From: JBILXY01 sp044378055
GTDB taxonomy: Bacteria > Patescibacteriota > JACMRA01
Length of the DNA: 17,473 bases
Assembly: GCA_044378055.1 (NCBI GenBank)
Contig: JBILXY010000019.1
Coordinates: forward strand, 1 to 17,473
Direction: 5' to 3'
Positions 6,561 to 14,955 of this stretch are shown in pieces (position 1 is the stretch's first letter; every line of letters starts with the position of its first letter). Under the pieces are notes generated by a model that was not told the DNA's origin, searched no databases, and worked only from the letters and a program-made list of their open reading frames with translations. The translations under genes were made by a program, and so were the position numbers.

Positions 6561-7037
6561 ATGAATACAGATTTAGAAAATTTACCAAACTTAGAAGTTG
6601 GCAGCCTGGCTCCTAATTTTTCTTTGTCCAACCAGAATGGGGAAGTAGTGGAATTAGGCGAAGTTTTAAAATCTGGAAAAAGAGTTTTACTAGTTTTCTA
6701 TCCTAGTGATATGACCCCAGGTTGCACCATGCAATTATGTGGAATTAGGGATATTTATGGTGACTATGAAAAAGCCGGCGTAAAAGTTTTTGGGGTTAGT
6801 CATAATGATGCTAAATCTCATAGAAAATTCATTGATATGCACGGCTATCAATTCGACATTTTAGTGGATTCCGACAGGAAAGTTCAAAAAGAATATGGGG
6901 CAGTAAAGAAATTTTTTACTAACACAACAACCAAAAGAGGAGTGTTTCTAATTGACACCGATGGTAAAATTCTGTACCGATTCTGGGGGCAGCAGGACAA
7001 TCAACTAATATTAAATTTAATTGATTCAATAAAATAA
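6561..7037 (+). CDS. bcp: Peroxiredoxin, Bcp/PrxQ type
   Basis: A thiol peroxidase that reduces H2O2 and organic hydroperoxides, using a thioredoxin-like donor. The 158-residue protein has the peroxiredoxin motif PSDMTPGC at 48-55 with peroxidatic C55, and a second cysteine at 60. The five-residue spacing matches the intramolecular disulfide of Bcp enzymes. VDSDRKVQKEYGA and the GVFLIDTDGKILYRFWG strand are typical of the family. The N-terminal extension of about ten residues is ordinary. It stands 27 bases before hsp20, suggesting a small stress-response unit. A perfect TTGACA at 6526-6531 precedes it without a good -10. No Shine-Dalgarno motif. Confidence 0.93.
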   Translation: MNTDLENLPNLEVGSLAPNFSLSNQNGEVVELGEVLKSGKRVLLVFYPSDMTPGCTMQLCGIRDIYGDYEKAGVKVFGVSHNDAKSHRKFIDMHGYQFDILVDSDRKVQKEYGAVKKFFTNTTTKRGVFLIDTDGKILYRFWGQQDNQLILNLIDSIK

Positions 7038-7064
7038 CAACTTCATTTCAAATTATAAAGCTAT

Positions 7065-7463
7065 ATGGCACAAATTAACGTAAACGATCCAAAAAATAAT
7101 TCTTCAAAACCAAGCGACTGGAAACCAGAAGAAGTACCTCAACTAACTGTAGATGTATATAGATCTGGAGACAGTATTTTTGTAGTTTCAACCGTTGCAG
7201 GGGTAAATCCTAAAGATTTAGACATTTCCGTGGAAGGTAATACTTTGTCTGTAAAAGGTATTAGAAGAAGACCATATTCAGATGACGATAATGTTTTGTT
7301 GTTGGAAGAATGTTTTTGGGGCGAATTTTACCGCGAACTAACCATAAACGAAAATTTAGATGTGGATAGAATTAAAGCAACTTTGAATCAAGGGGTTCTA
7401 ATTGTTGAAGTTCCAATTCTAAAATTGTCTTCCCATAGACGAATTGAAGTAGATATGCAATAG
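7065..7463 (+). CDS. Hsp20 family small heat-shock protein
   Basis: An ATP-independent holding chaperone, 132 residues. The alpha-crystallin domain covers about residues 25-118, with the conserved FWGEFYRELT strand at 84-93 and the A-x4-GVL motif at 105-112 (ATLNQGVL). The C-terminal IEV at 127-129 serves as the I-x-I/V motif used for oligomer assembly. The N-terminal arm is short and polar, so oligomers may be small. The gene lies between the peroxiredoxin and a pseudouridine synthase, 9 bases before the latter. No CIRCE element or other heat-shock operator was found in the short upstream gap. Confidence 0.93.
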   Translation: MAQINVNDPKNNSSKPSDWKPEEVPQLTVDVYRSGDSIFVVSTVAGVNPKDLDISVEGNTLSVKGIRRRPYSDDDNVLLLEECFWGEFYRELTINENLDVDRIKATLNQGVLIVEVPILKLSSHRRIEVDMQ

Positions 7464-7472
7464 TTATTTAAC

Positions 7473-8234
7473 ATGCGAATCAATCAATATTTAGCCCATC
7501 AATTAGGGGTTTCCAGAAGACAAGGTGATGAATTAGTTAAGAAAGGAAGTGTAAAAGTGGATGGAAGAATTGCCGATTTATTCGATAAAGTTGAAACTAA
7601 CACCAAAGTAGAACACTACGATGAGAAAGATGGTTGGCAGTCTATTAGTGAAAATGGAAATTTTAAAACAATTTTATTTTACAAACCAATTTTTACTGTT
7701 ACAACCCGTTCTGACGAGTTTAAAAGAAAAACTATTTATTCATTTTTGAAATCTAGTTATTTTAGTTATAAACCTGCTGGTAGATTAGATTATTTAAGCG
7801 AAGGTTTACTAATTTTAAGCCAAGACGGAGAACTAATTAACACCTTAACCCATCCATCTTTTGAAACTGAAAAGCGTTATTTAATTTCGCTTAAAGAGGC
7901 TTTAAAACCAAACCAAATTTTAGAAATGGAAAAAGGCATGACGTTAGGCGAAGTGAAGCTAAAGCCAATTACTGTTGTGAAGAAAACATCACTTAAGGAA
8001 TGGGAATTTTTGAAACCAGAACCAAAACATGTGTGGTATGAATTTGTTCTGAAAGAAGGGAAAAACAACCAAATTAGGCAGATGTGCGAATATTTCGGCC
8101 AGAAGGTTTTAAGATTAATTCGTATTCAACACGGCCAGTACAAACTTACAGAAGAACTTTATAAAGAAAAGATAATTAGATTGGAAGATAAAGTGGTTGA
8201 AGGGGTAAATAATAAGTCTCCTAAAATTAAGTAA
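7473..8234 (+). CDS. RNA pseudouridine synthase, RsuA/RluB/RluE/RluF type
   Basis: Converts a specific uridine in rRNA (or tRNA) to pseudouridine. Residues 1-50 form an S4 RNA-binding domain (MRINQYLAHQLGVSRRQGDE, then KVDGR). The catalytic domain carries AGRLDYLSEGLL at about 102-113 with catalytic Asp106, LSQDG following, and KEGKNNQIRQM in the C-terminal part, matching the EGxNxQIRxM motif. The length of 253 residues fits the family. Which rRNA position it modifies cannot be read from the sequence. It ends the plus-strand run; the methyltransferase gene converges on it after 68 bases. Confidence 0.92.
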   Translation: MRINQYLAHQLGVSRRQGDELVKKGSVKVDGRIADLFDKVETNTKVEHYDEKDGWQSISENGNFKTILFYKPIFTVTTRSDEFKRKTIYSFLKSSYFSYKPAGRLDYLSEGLLILSQDGELINTLTHPSFETEKRYLISLKEALKPNQILEMEKGMTLGEVKLKPITVVKKTSLKEWEFLKPEPKHVWYEFVLKEGKNNQIRQMCEYFGQKVLRLIRIQHGQYKLTEELYKEKIIRLEDKVVEGVNNKSPKIK

Positions 8235-8302
8235 AACCTCACGCAGGGGTAGGGTTTGTTAAAGGCCAAAAATGTTTAATTAGTGTCTGACCTGAACTTA
8301 AA

Positions 8303-9157
8303 TTAATAAATTTTAACTAAAAATCCGCTTGGTAATGGTACTTTTGATTCGCAGATTTGAATAATTTCTTCGGCTTCTACAGTTTTATCTGGGAACAGCT
8401 TTTGAATCATAACTCTTAGAATAGTTGGGGTAAATCTTGGGGAATGTAAGGTTAGAACAATTTTTCCGCGGTTGGTGATTAATTTTTTAGCGTGATTTAG
8501 TAATTTAATTAAATTATCTTCAATTTTAAAAACTTCGCCTTTGGTGCCTCGGCCATAGCTTGGGGCGTCAATCATTATTCCTCCGTACAAAGCTTCTCTT
8601 CTTTCTTCTTTTTGAAGGAATTTTACGGCATCTTCTAATATTAGTCTTTGGCCCACTCGGCTGAATTTATTTAAACCCATATTCATTGTGTAAGAATCCA
8701 TAGCGGCACTGGAAGAATCTACTGCAGTAACTTGAAATCCTTCAGCAATTAAGCCCATGGCGTTAGAACCTGTGTAGGAAAACAAGTTTAAAATTTTCTC
8801 GTTTTTATCAAAGAAAGTAACCAGGCTAGGGGCATAAATCCAGTGTTCGGTAAAAATACCTATATTACCGTAATCGTTAGGTTCAACTTGCCATTGAAGC
8901 CCGTCTTTGGAAGTTGTAATCCAGGTTTCAGGAACGCCTTGACCAGCTTGCTTTCGCTTTACATCTTGGTTTGGTTTTAAGTTTTTCCAATATCCTTTTT
9001 CACCTTCGCCGCGTACAAATACGCTATCGGCTTTTTCCCATTCAGCATCTAAAGTTTTAGGCCACATTGCTTGAGGGCAGGGGCGAATTATTCTATATTC
9101 TCCAATTTGTTCCAATTTTTTCTGATCACCGCAGTCGATCAGCCTATATTCAGTCAT
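8303..9157 (-). CDS. Class I SAM-dependent methyltransferase, RlmI-like (COG1092 type)
   Basis: Probably methylates rRNA. The SAM-binding motif I is ILNLFSYTGSNAMG at 122-135, motif II acid VDSSSAAM at 146-153, and the catalytic-region motif is DAPSYGRG at 197-204, as in the RlmI/RlmK family. The N-terminal segment (YRLIDCGDQKKLEQIGEYRI, then RPCPQAMWP) is the conserved start of the PUA-less branch of this group. The usual FPEQ before the core is replaced by FTEH (102-105). The length is 284 residues, shorter than RlmI because the PUA domain is missing. The target nucleotide is unknown. The gene is probably transcribed alone; upstream DNA carries dispersed repeats. Confidence 0.85.
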   Translation of the reverse strand: MTEYRLIDCGDQKKLEQIGEYRIIRPCPQAMWPKTLDAEWEKADSVFVRGEGEKGYWKNLKPNQDVKRKQAGQGVPETWITTSKDGLQWQVEPNDYGNIGIFTEHWIYAPSLVTFFDKNEKILNLFSYTGSNAMGLIAEGFQVTAVDSSSAAMDSYTMNMGLNKFSRVGQRLILEDAVKFLQKEERREALYGGIMIDAPSYGRGTKGEVFKIEDNLIKLLNHAKKLITNRGKIVLTLHSPRFTPTILRVMIQKLFPDKTVEAEEIIQICESKVPLPSGFLVKIY

Positions 9158-9240
9158 AAATATAGCTAAATTGCTGAATTGGTTTTTGACAAGCCTGCAA
9201 TTGAAACTTCTTTCACGATGGCAGACTCACAACTCCAATC

Positions 9241-9264
9241 CGTAGCGGTGACGACCACGTCGCC
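9241..9264 (-). repeat. Short hairpin repeat with CTACG tail, copy B
   Basis: On the minus strand GGCGAC-GTGGTC-GTCACC is followed by GCTACG. It resembles the copy at 15026-15050, including the TGGTC loop. It sits in the 157-bp gap between the methyltransferase start and the large surface-protein stop. The same gap also has TCAGGATGACA and two CCCCCTC runs, giving it the look of stacked repeat debris. Confidence 0.5.
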
Positions 9265-9314
9265 AAATGTTCAGGATGACAGCTCCACCCCCTCTTGCCA
9301 CAACCCCCTCCCAA

Positions 9315-12300
9315 CTAACTAACCGAACAAGTTAAAGTACCAACATAACTCTGAGCTCTAATATATGGTGGAATAGTAAGATTCAAAAGAAGATTCTTAT
9401 TAAACTTACCAACACCGTAACCAGAAGCAAAAGCAGCTAGATTGAAATCATTACTTTCACCAGTAGAACCAGTATTAGTTAAACTAGTAGTATTCTGTTG
9501 TGTAGTATAATCTGTTAAACCATTTTGTGTACTACCATAAACTCCTACAGCCTGTAAGGCAGAAGGGGTAAGATTAAACTTAGAAACAGAACCACTAAAC
9601 AATGGAATAATAGTATCTGCAAAAGTAACCCCAGTTAAGTTAGAAGACTTACATACCAAACTCCAACCTGCTTCACTTCCCCTTAAATCTTCTACAGTAA
9701 CACCAGTTAAGGTAGCAGCACTATTCTGTTCAACATCACTTACAGTTAAAGAAGTAAAGTCAGCAGATACAGGACTTGTTAAGATCAAGTTACCAGCAGT
9801 TACACATAAAAGAATATCTGTAATAGCAGTATTACCATTAGAACCTGTTCCAGAAGCACCGCTTCCACATAAAGGAGCAGCTCCAACAATAATGTTATTT
9901 CCATTAGCATAAGTTACACCACTTCCAGAAGCATTATACTGACTAGCAAAAGTACCTTGAGTATTTCCTACAGGAATAGAATTACAATTTAAAGTAAATC
10001 CAGATCCTGTTACAGGACAGTTCACAATACTTCCTCCAGCACCAATTCTTACATTCACCGAACCAGATAGAGTGTTTAAGTTTACAGTTGTGGTTATTGC
10101 GCAGTTTACTGTGGTGTTAACTGGGGTTGAAGTTGGGGTACATGACATTGAAGAAATATCAGAGTTTTGGATAGTCACGCCTTGATATTCATAGCCATTG
10201 TTTTGATTGTAAAACAAACCGTTAGTATTTGTTACAATTACATCCCTAAACCCTACGGTACTTGCTGGGGTAGTAAATGTAATTTGCCCAGAGTTTACAA
10301 ATGTTGCTGGAATTTCAACATTTCCAAGTTTAACTGAGATTGCGCTTGTAACATAATGAGTAAAGAATCCATCTTGATCACCAGCTGAAGTGATTGTTTG
10401 AGCTCCGATACCAATTGTATTTGCATACTCTCCAGCAATATATAGGCCACCTCCATATTCATAAACGGCGCGAACCTGATTTCCACCTACACCTGATACT
10501 GCAAGTTGACCACCAGTCCCCCCAATTGTATTTAAATTGATCAAGCTACCAGATGTATTATATTGAGCAAAGAAGGCGTTAGTTCCGTTTCCAGAAATTG
10601 TACTTGAGCCATCTGTTAAAGCATTATCATAACCTCCACCAAGCCAAATATTGTCACTTCCATCAATAAATATATCTCGAGAAGTAGTAAAACCAGTCCC
10701 AGCTAAAACGCTTGCCCATTGCCAGGTACCAGAGGTATTTAATTTTGCTAAAAATACTGATTGACCTGTGGCAGAGCCAGTTACATTTATTGAACCAAAA
10801 GTTCCACTTCCTCCACCAATATATCCAGAAATATAGATATTTCCACTAGAATCTTTTTCTAAACCATATGGAATATCACTATATCCATTATTTGAACCTG
10901 CAGTTCCTCCATTTACTGCCCAAATTTCGTTACCGCTACTATCAAGCTTAAATACAGCTGAATTTGAACTTCCAGTTGCATTTGAAGTTAGGGTTGTGGC
11001 CCCAATAGTTGTTGATATATTAAAAGCAAAAGTACCATAAACATTTCCACTACTATCAACAAGAATCCCATTAGCATGCAATAAGTTAGTTGAGCCCACA
11101 TCTCCGAAATTTTTAACCCACTGAAAAGTACCACTGCTATTAAGTTTTGCAAAAAAAGCGTCGGCATTTGAATTTACATAAGTTGGTGTAAAACTTCCAA
11201 AGGTTGGACTAGAACCGACAAATTTTCCGGATACATAAACATTTCCACTACTATCTACATCTATACCTTGACCAGATTGAGTAGGAAAGAGGTCAGAGTC
11301 AAAAGTTGCAGAGTTATTTCCGCCAACGCTTACTGCCCAAGTCCAGGCACCTGTAGTCTTGTTAATTTTAGCAATAAATATGTTAAAGCCGCTTCCTCCA
11401 CTTAAAGTAGTTCCAAAATTAGCTGATCCAGTGTAGTATCCGGTCATTACTAGACTACCATCTGAAGGACTGTTAACCATAGACTGTTTCCTTGTGTAGC
11501 CGTCATCGCCAGTGCCTCCAGCTTTGATTGCCCATAAGTAATTTCCATTTGCATCTAATTTTGCTACATAAATATCTTGCCCACCATCACTTGTTAAAGT
11601 CTGACCCCCAAGAGTAATTGTTCCAGAAAATTCTCCGGTAATGTATTGTCCAGTAGCATCTACAACCAACCCTCTTGTACCGTCATAACTTGTACTACCA
11701 ACAGATTGAATAGCTTGATATTGCCCGGTTACAAAGTTTGAACCTGAAATAGTAACTGCTGTTCCTCCAGCAGTAGGTCCAAACGCAGGAGACACATTAC
11801 TAATTGTTGGGGCACCAATTTGGGCGCTTGTCCAACTAGCATTAAAACCGCTTGCTTCAATTGTGGCATTACTTGAAAATACTACAAGCATTGCACCAGA
11901 GTTTGCGGTGACGCTACTAGGTATACTATTGCCAGAAAATGTACCAAGTAAAGTGTCGCTGGTTGATAAACCATCATAAACACTCACAGTATCGTTTCCT
12001 GATTCTGTATTAAAAGCAGAGAAGTTTAGAGTCACAGAATCAGCATTTGCAGGAGTTATTGTCCATTTACAATTTGAATTAGCAAAATAATTTATAACAC
12101 CTGTATCGAAATTACCAGAATTGGCAGTAAGTGTTTGGTTTCCTATACATGCTCTTGGCACAATAGCATCAATTGTAACTATCATTTCAGAAGAGGTTGT
12201 TTGTGCTGAAATATAAACATCGTTGATTATAGCTGTAGTGGCACCATTCCAACCTTCGGCTACAATTTGACCCCCACTAAAATTAGAAAATTCACTCATT

Positions 12301-13271
12301 AACGCAGATCCTCCAGAATTTATAACTGTAAATGTTTGGCCAACAGTATAAGTTCCAAAAAATCTCATACTAAAAGTTCCTAAGTTTAAGTTGGTGTTGC
12401 CTCCGTTAATCGAAATTTGCCCACTGGTTCCATTTGAAGCATCTATACCAACATTACCACTAATAAGGTTGTAACTATCAAAAGATACACTATTTCCAGG
12501 TCCAACATTTATATTACCACCATTGTGATCAAAGGTGAAGTTTTGTACATTTGTGTTACCATTAAATAAAATTCCACCAATATTGTTGTTTAACTCACCT
12601 TGAATTACAGTACTACCTTCAACATTTAAAAAATACCCTGTAACATTTGTAATAACAGAGCTGGTAATAGTCGCATTTTGCAAAGTCTGAATTCCTGTAG
12701 TTACTTTGTTAAATTCACCGCTACCTTCAAGACTTCCTGAAAAGACATAAGTATTACTATCTCCTCCAACGCTTAATGAGTATCCACCAAGTACAGTTAT
12801 TCTACCTGAACCTGTTATTCCATAGCTAGCTGTGTTGGTACTAAGTGCAAAATCATAAGTTCCAGCTGCTATATCTATGGGTCCTGTTACATCAATTGAG
12901 TTTCCAGATAATTCGTAAGCGCTTGTACTTAGTGCCTCAATAGTAATGCTACCAAAGGTAATACTTATATCATTGTTTAGAATATAGGTTGTAGCAACAT
13001 CTGGAAAAGTTATATTATCACCTGTTTCAGGAATTCCAGATCCAGTAGGGCAGGCTGACCAGTTTCCTGTATCGCTAAAATCTCCGCTATTTGCCCCAGA
13101 CCAAATACAAGTGGCAGCTGATGCTGTTTGTCTGTTATTATTTTGAATTGTAATGGCTATAATAATTCCAATTGCAATAATTAATAATGATAATCCTATA
13201 AGTATTAGTCTGTTTTTAAATAATTTATTTACCCAATTTGACTTTCTTACAGGCTTTTGTGCTGATGACAT
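9315..13271 (-). CDS. Giant modular surface protein: CUB, split IPT/TIG with beta-propeller, WxL-like C-terminus
   Basis: A 1318-residue exported protein. It has a basic N-terminus, a hydrophobic segment at about 21-42 and a possible cleavage site near ASAA (51-53). Residues 55-370 are beta-rich (CIWSGANSGDFSDTGNWSAC start), like passenger-type beta-helix regions. Residues 375-483 read as a CUB domain with C375 and C401. Residues 487-516 (PTISNVSPAFGPTAGGTAVT start) are the first half of an IPT/TIG domain. Residues 520-975 hold seven SBBP-type propeller repeats (each with DSSGNVYVSG-like and LNSSGTFQW-like strands). Residues 978-1029 complete the TIG. Residues 1044-1130 form a Cys-containing Ig-like module. 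Residues 1160-1318 are a WxL-like domain shared with the protein at 15483-17473. The likely role is adhesion or surface coating; no catalytic site is visible. Confidence 0.9.
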   Translation of the reverse strand: MSSAQKPVRKSNWVNKLFKNRLILIGLSLLIIAIGIIIAITIQNNNRQTASAATCIWSGANSGDFSDTGNWSACPTGSGIPETGDNITFPDVATTYILNNDISITFGSITIEALSTSAYELSGNSIDVTGPIDIAAGTYDFALSTNTASYGITGSGRITVLGGYSLSVGGDSNTYVFSGSLEGSGEFNKVTTGIQTLQNATITSSVITNVTGYFLNVEGSTVIQGELNNNIGGILFNGNTNVQNFTFDHNGGNINVGPGNSVSFDSYNLISGNVGIDASNGTSGQISINGGNTNLNLGTFSMRFFGTYTVGQTFTVINSGGSALMSEFSNFSGGQIVAEGWNGATTAIINDVYISAQTTSSEMIVTIDAIVPRACIGNQTLTANSGNFDTGVINYFANSNCKWTITPANADSVTLNFSAFNTESGNDTVSVYDGLSTSDTLLGTFSGNSIPSSVTANSGAMLVVFSSNATIEASGFNASWTSAQIGAPTISNVSPAFGPTAGGTAVTISGSNFVTGQYQAIQSVGSTSYDGTRGLVVDATGQYITGEFSGTITLGGQTLTSDGGQDIYVAKLDANGNYLWAIKAGGTGDDGYTRKQSMVNSPSDGSLVMTGYYTGSANFGTTLSGGSGFNIFIAKINKTTGAWTWAVSVGGNNSATFDSDLFPTQSGQGIDVDSSGNVYVSGKFVGSSPTFGSFTPTYVNSNADAFFAKLNSSGTFQWVKNFGDVGSTNLLHANGILVDSSGNVYGTFAFNISTTIGATTLTSNATGSSNSAVFKLDSSGNEIWAVNGGTAGSNNGYSDIPYGLEKDSSGNIYISGYIGGGSGTFGSINVTGSATGQSVFLAKLNTSGTWQWASVLAGTGFTTSRDIFIDGSDNIWLGGGYDNALTDGSSTISGNGTNAFFAQYNTSGSLINLNTIGGTGGQLAVSGVGGNQVRAVYEYGGGLYIAGEYANTIGIGAQTITSAGDQDGFFTHYVTSAISVKLGNVEIPATFVNSGQITFTTPASTVGFRDVIVTNTNGLFYNQNNGYEYQGVTIQNSDISSMSCTPTSTPVNTTVNCAITTTVNLNTLSGSVNVRIGAGGSIVNCPVTGSGFTLNCNSIPVGNTQGTFASQYNASGSGVTYANGNNIIVGAAPLCGSGASGTGSNGNTAITDILLCVTAGNLILTSPVSADFTSLTVSDVEQNSAATLTGVTVEDLRGSEAGWSLVCKSSNLTGVTFADTIIPLFSGSVSKFNLTPSALQAVGVYGSTQNGLTDYTTQQNTTSLTNTGSTGESNDFNLAAFASGYGVGKFNKNLLLNLTIPPYIRAQSYVGTLTCSVS

Positions 13272-13334
13272 ATTTTTTTGTTTTTGTTCAATGTTTTAAC
13301 CCAGCAATTTAGCTATTTCAAAACAATTTCAGAT

Positions 13335-13363
13335 ATTATAATTGTAATCTTTAAATTTGTCTA
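13335..13363 (-). promoter_or_regulatory. Strong sigma70-like promoter for the giant surface protein
   Basis: On the minus strand TAGACA (13358-13363, 5 of 6 consensus) and a perfect TATAAT (13335-13340) are separated by exactly 17 bases. The predicted start near 13328 gives a leader of about 57 bases ending in an A-rich stretch with no Shine-Dalgarno motif. It is the best promoter in the window. Confidence 0.7.
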
Positions 13364-13418
13364 AAATACAAGGTTCCAAGTAAAATGGGTATAAAAAATG
13401 ACAATCAAACAGGTCGAT

Positions 13419-13444
13419 GATGATCGTGGTGATCCGCGATCGTC
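13419..13444. repeat. Perfect 11-bp hairpin between ATP synthase B and the surface protein
   Basis: GATGATCGTGG and CCGCGATCGTC pair over 11 positions (two T-G wobbles) around a TGAT loop. On the plus strand it is followed by GGTACGATTTTTTT. It starts 13 bases beyond the ATP synthase B stop, so it may end that minus-strand transcript, although the T run lies on the wrong side for that. Confidence 0.5.
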
Positions 13445-13456
13445 GGTACGATTTTT

Positions 13457-14851
13457 TTAATCTTTTGGATGGTATTTTTCGTGCAGTTTATCTTTAATTT
13501 TCTTCAATTCCTGCCTTGGTAGAACCGAAAGAATTTCCCAAGCAATGTTTAAGGTTTGTTCAATACTTCTGTTTTCTTTGCCTTGATTAAGAAACTTGTC
13601 TTCATATAATTTTTTAAATTCAAGATATTTCTGCCCTGTTTCAGAAAGCGAGTCTGCGCCGAGTATTAATGCCAATTCCTCTTGTCTGTTGGCTTCAGCT
13701 AAAGATGCAAAAATTTGGTCTGAAACTGCAGAGTGATCTTCTCTAGTTTTTCCTTCACCCTGGCCTTTGTCTTTCAATCTGGAAAGTGATTTTAGAATAT
13801 TGATAGGTGGGAAAATACCTTTTTGAAGTAAATTTCTGTCTAAAGTAATTTGGCCTTCGGTAATATAACCAGTTAAATCTGGCACTGGGTGGGTTATATC
13901 ATCGCTGGGCATGGTTAGAATTGGAATCTGGGTTATATCCCCTTGAATATCTTCGACAGTTCCTGCCCTTTCTAAAAGCGTGGCTAGGTCGGTGTATAAA
14001 TAGCTTGGATAACCGGCCCTTCCAGGAATTTCTTTTTTTGCAGCTGAAATTTCACGAAGGGCGTTGGCGTAATTTGTTAGATCGAACATTAAAGTTAATA
14101 CCGAATAGTTAAGCTCGTAAGCTAGGTATTCTGATGTAGTTAAGGCTAGGCGAGGGGTTAAAATTCTTTCAACTACAGGATCATTAGCTAGGTTTGCGAA
14201 AATTACTGTGTGGCTTAAAGCTCCACTTTTTTCCAAAGAATCTACTAAATATCTATATTGGTCTTGACTTATTCCCATTGTGGCAACAACAACAGCGAAA
14301 GGTTTTCCATCTAAAGTTGCAGCTTGTGAAGCAATTTGAGTTAATAATTCTAAATCTGGCATTCCACTTCCTGAAAAGATTGGGATTTTTTGGCCTTTCA
14401 CAACTGTGTTGGTTAAATCTATCGAGGAAATACCGGTTTGTATAAAATTGCTTGGTTCCGATCTGCGAAACGGATTCATGGCGGCTCCGTAAATATCTTT
14501 GTTTTGTAAGGGTAGGGGCAAGTTTATGTCATACCGATTCCCTTCTAATTCCAGTTTCCCATCCAACGGTTTCCCAAGTCCGTTAAAAATTCTGCCAAGG
14601 ATAGATGGTGATAAGGCTATTTTTTTAGTTTGTCCAGTGAAAGTAGCCACACTTCCTTTTAAGCTTGCGCCTGCTGAAGATTGAAATAATTGTACTACTG
14701 CCACATCTTTTTCTAAAGCAATTACTTGTCCATCTAAAACTTTCCCATCAGCAGTTTGAATTTTTACAAGTTCCAAATATGAAATGGAATCAGTTTTATC
14801 AATTACTAGTAATGGTCCTTCTAAGGATTTTAAAGAAGCGTAGTGAATCAT
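13457..14851 (-). CDS. ntpB: A/V-type ATP synthase subunit B (isolated gene)
   Basis: The non-catalytic B subunit of the rotary A/V-type ATPase head. Motifs include ILGRIFNGLGKPLDG near 91-105, QTGISSIDLTNTVVKGQKIP near 145-164, IPGRAGYPSYLYTDL near 282-296, ERAGTVEDIQGDITQIPILT near 301-320 and MPSDDITHPVPDLTGYITEG near 321-340 (numbers from an upstream ATG at 14872). A P-loop is replaced by SGSGMPD (167-173), as normal for B rather than A. The arginine finger is likely R365 in SLSRL. I prefer the ATG at 14851, where the family homology begins (IHYASLKSLEGPLLVID); the ATG at 14872 adds seven residues. No other ATPase subunit gene adjoins it: the upstream 305 bp are repeats and downstream is the surface protein, unlike the usual multi-gene ntp operon. 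Confidence 0.93.
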   Translation of the reverse strand: MIHYASLKSLEGPLLVIDKTDSISYLELVKIQTADGKVLDGQVIALEKDVAVVQLFQSSAGASLKGSVATFTGQTKKIALSPSILGRIFNGLGKPLDGKLELEGNRYDINLPLPLQNKDIYGAAMNPFRRSEPSNFIQTGISSIDLTNTVVKGQKIPIFSGSGMPDLELLTQIASQAATLDGKPFAVVVATMGISQDQYRYLVDSLEKSGALSHTVIFANLANDPVVERILTPRLALTTSEYLAYELNYSVLTLMFDLTNYANALREISAAKKEIPGRAGYPSYLYTDLATLLERAGTVEDIQGDITQIPILTMPSDDITHPVPDLTGYITEGQITLDRNLLQKGIFPPINILKSLSRLKDKGQGEGKTREDHSAVSDQIFASLAEANRQEELALILGADSLSETGQKYLEFKKLYEDKFLNQGKENRSIEQTLNIAWEILSVLPRQELKKIKDKLHEKYHPKD

Positions 14852-14955
14852 GATAAGAAAACAACTGCCCATCTTTTTCTAGTCAAGGATGTGGAGGCGA
14901 AGACCATTGCCGGCCTCTTCCCTACGCTGCGTAACCCTCCACCTGTTTCTTCTTC

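Noticed and set aside
8234..8260. Possible terminator between the converging rsuA-like and methyltransferase genes
   Set aside because: AAACC/GGTTT and CCTC/GGGG give only weak alternative stems and no T run follows on either side.
1320..9157. Alternative genetic code (TGA as Gly or Trp)
   Set aside because: All housekeeping genes read to full family length with the standard code and use TGG for Trp.
13921..14853. Several plus-strand ORFs opposite ATP synthase subunit B
   Set aside because: All lie antisense to a highly conserved gene, are of low complexity and lack family features.
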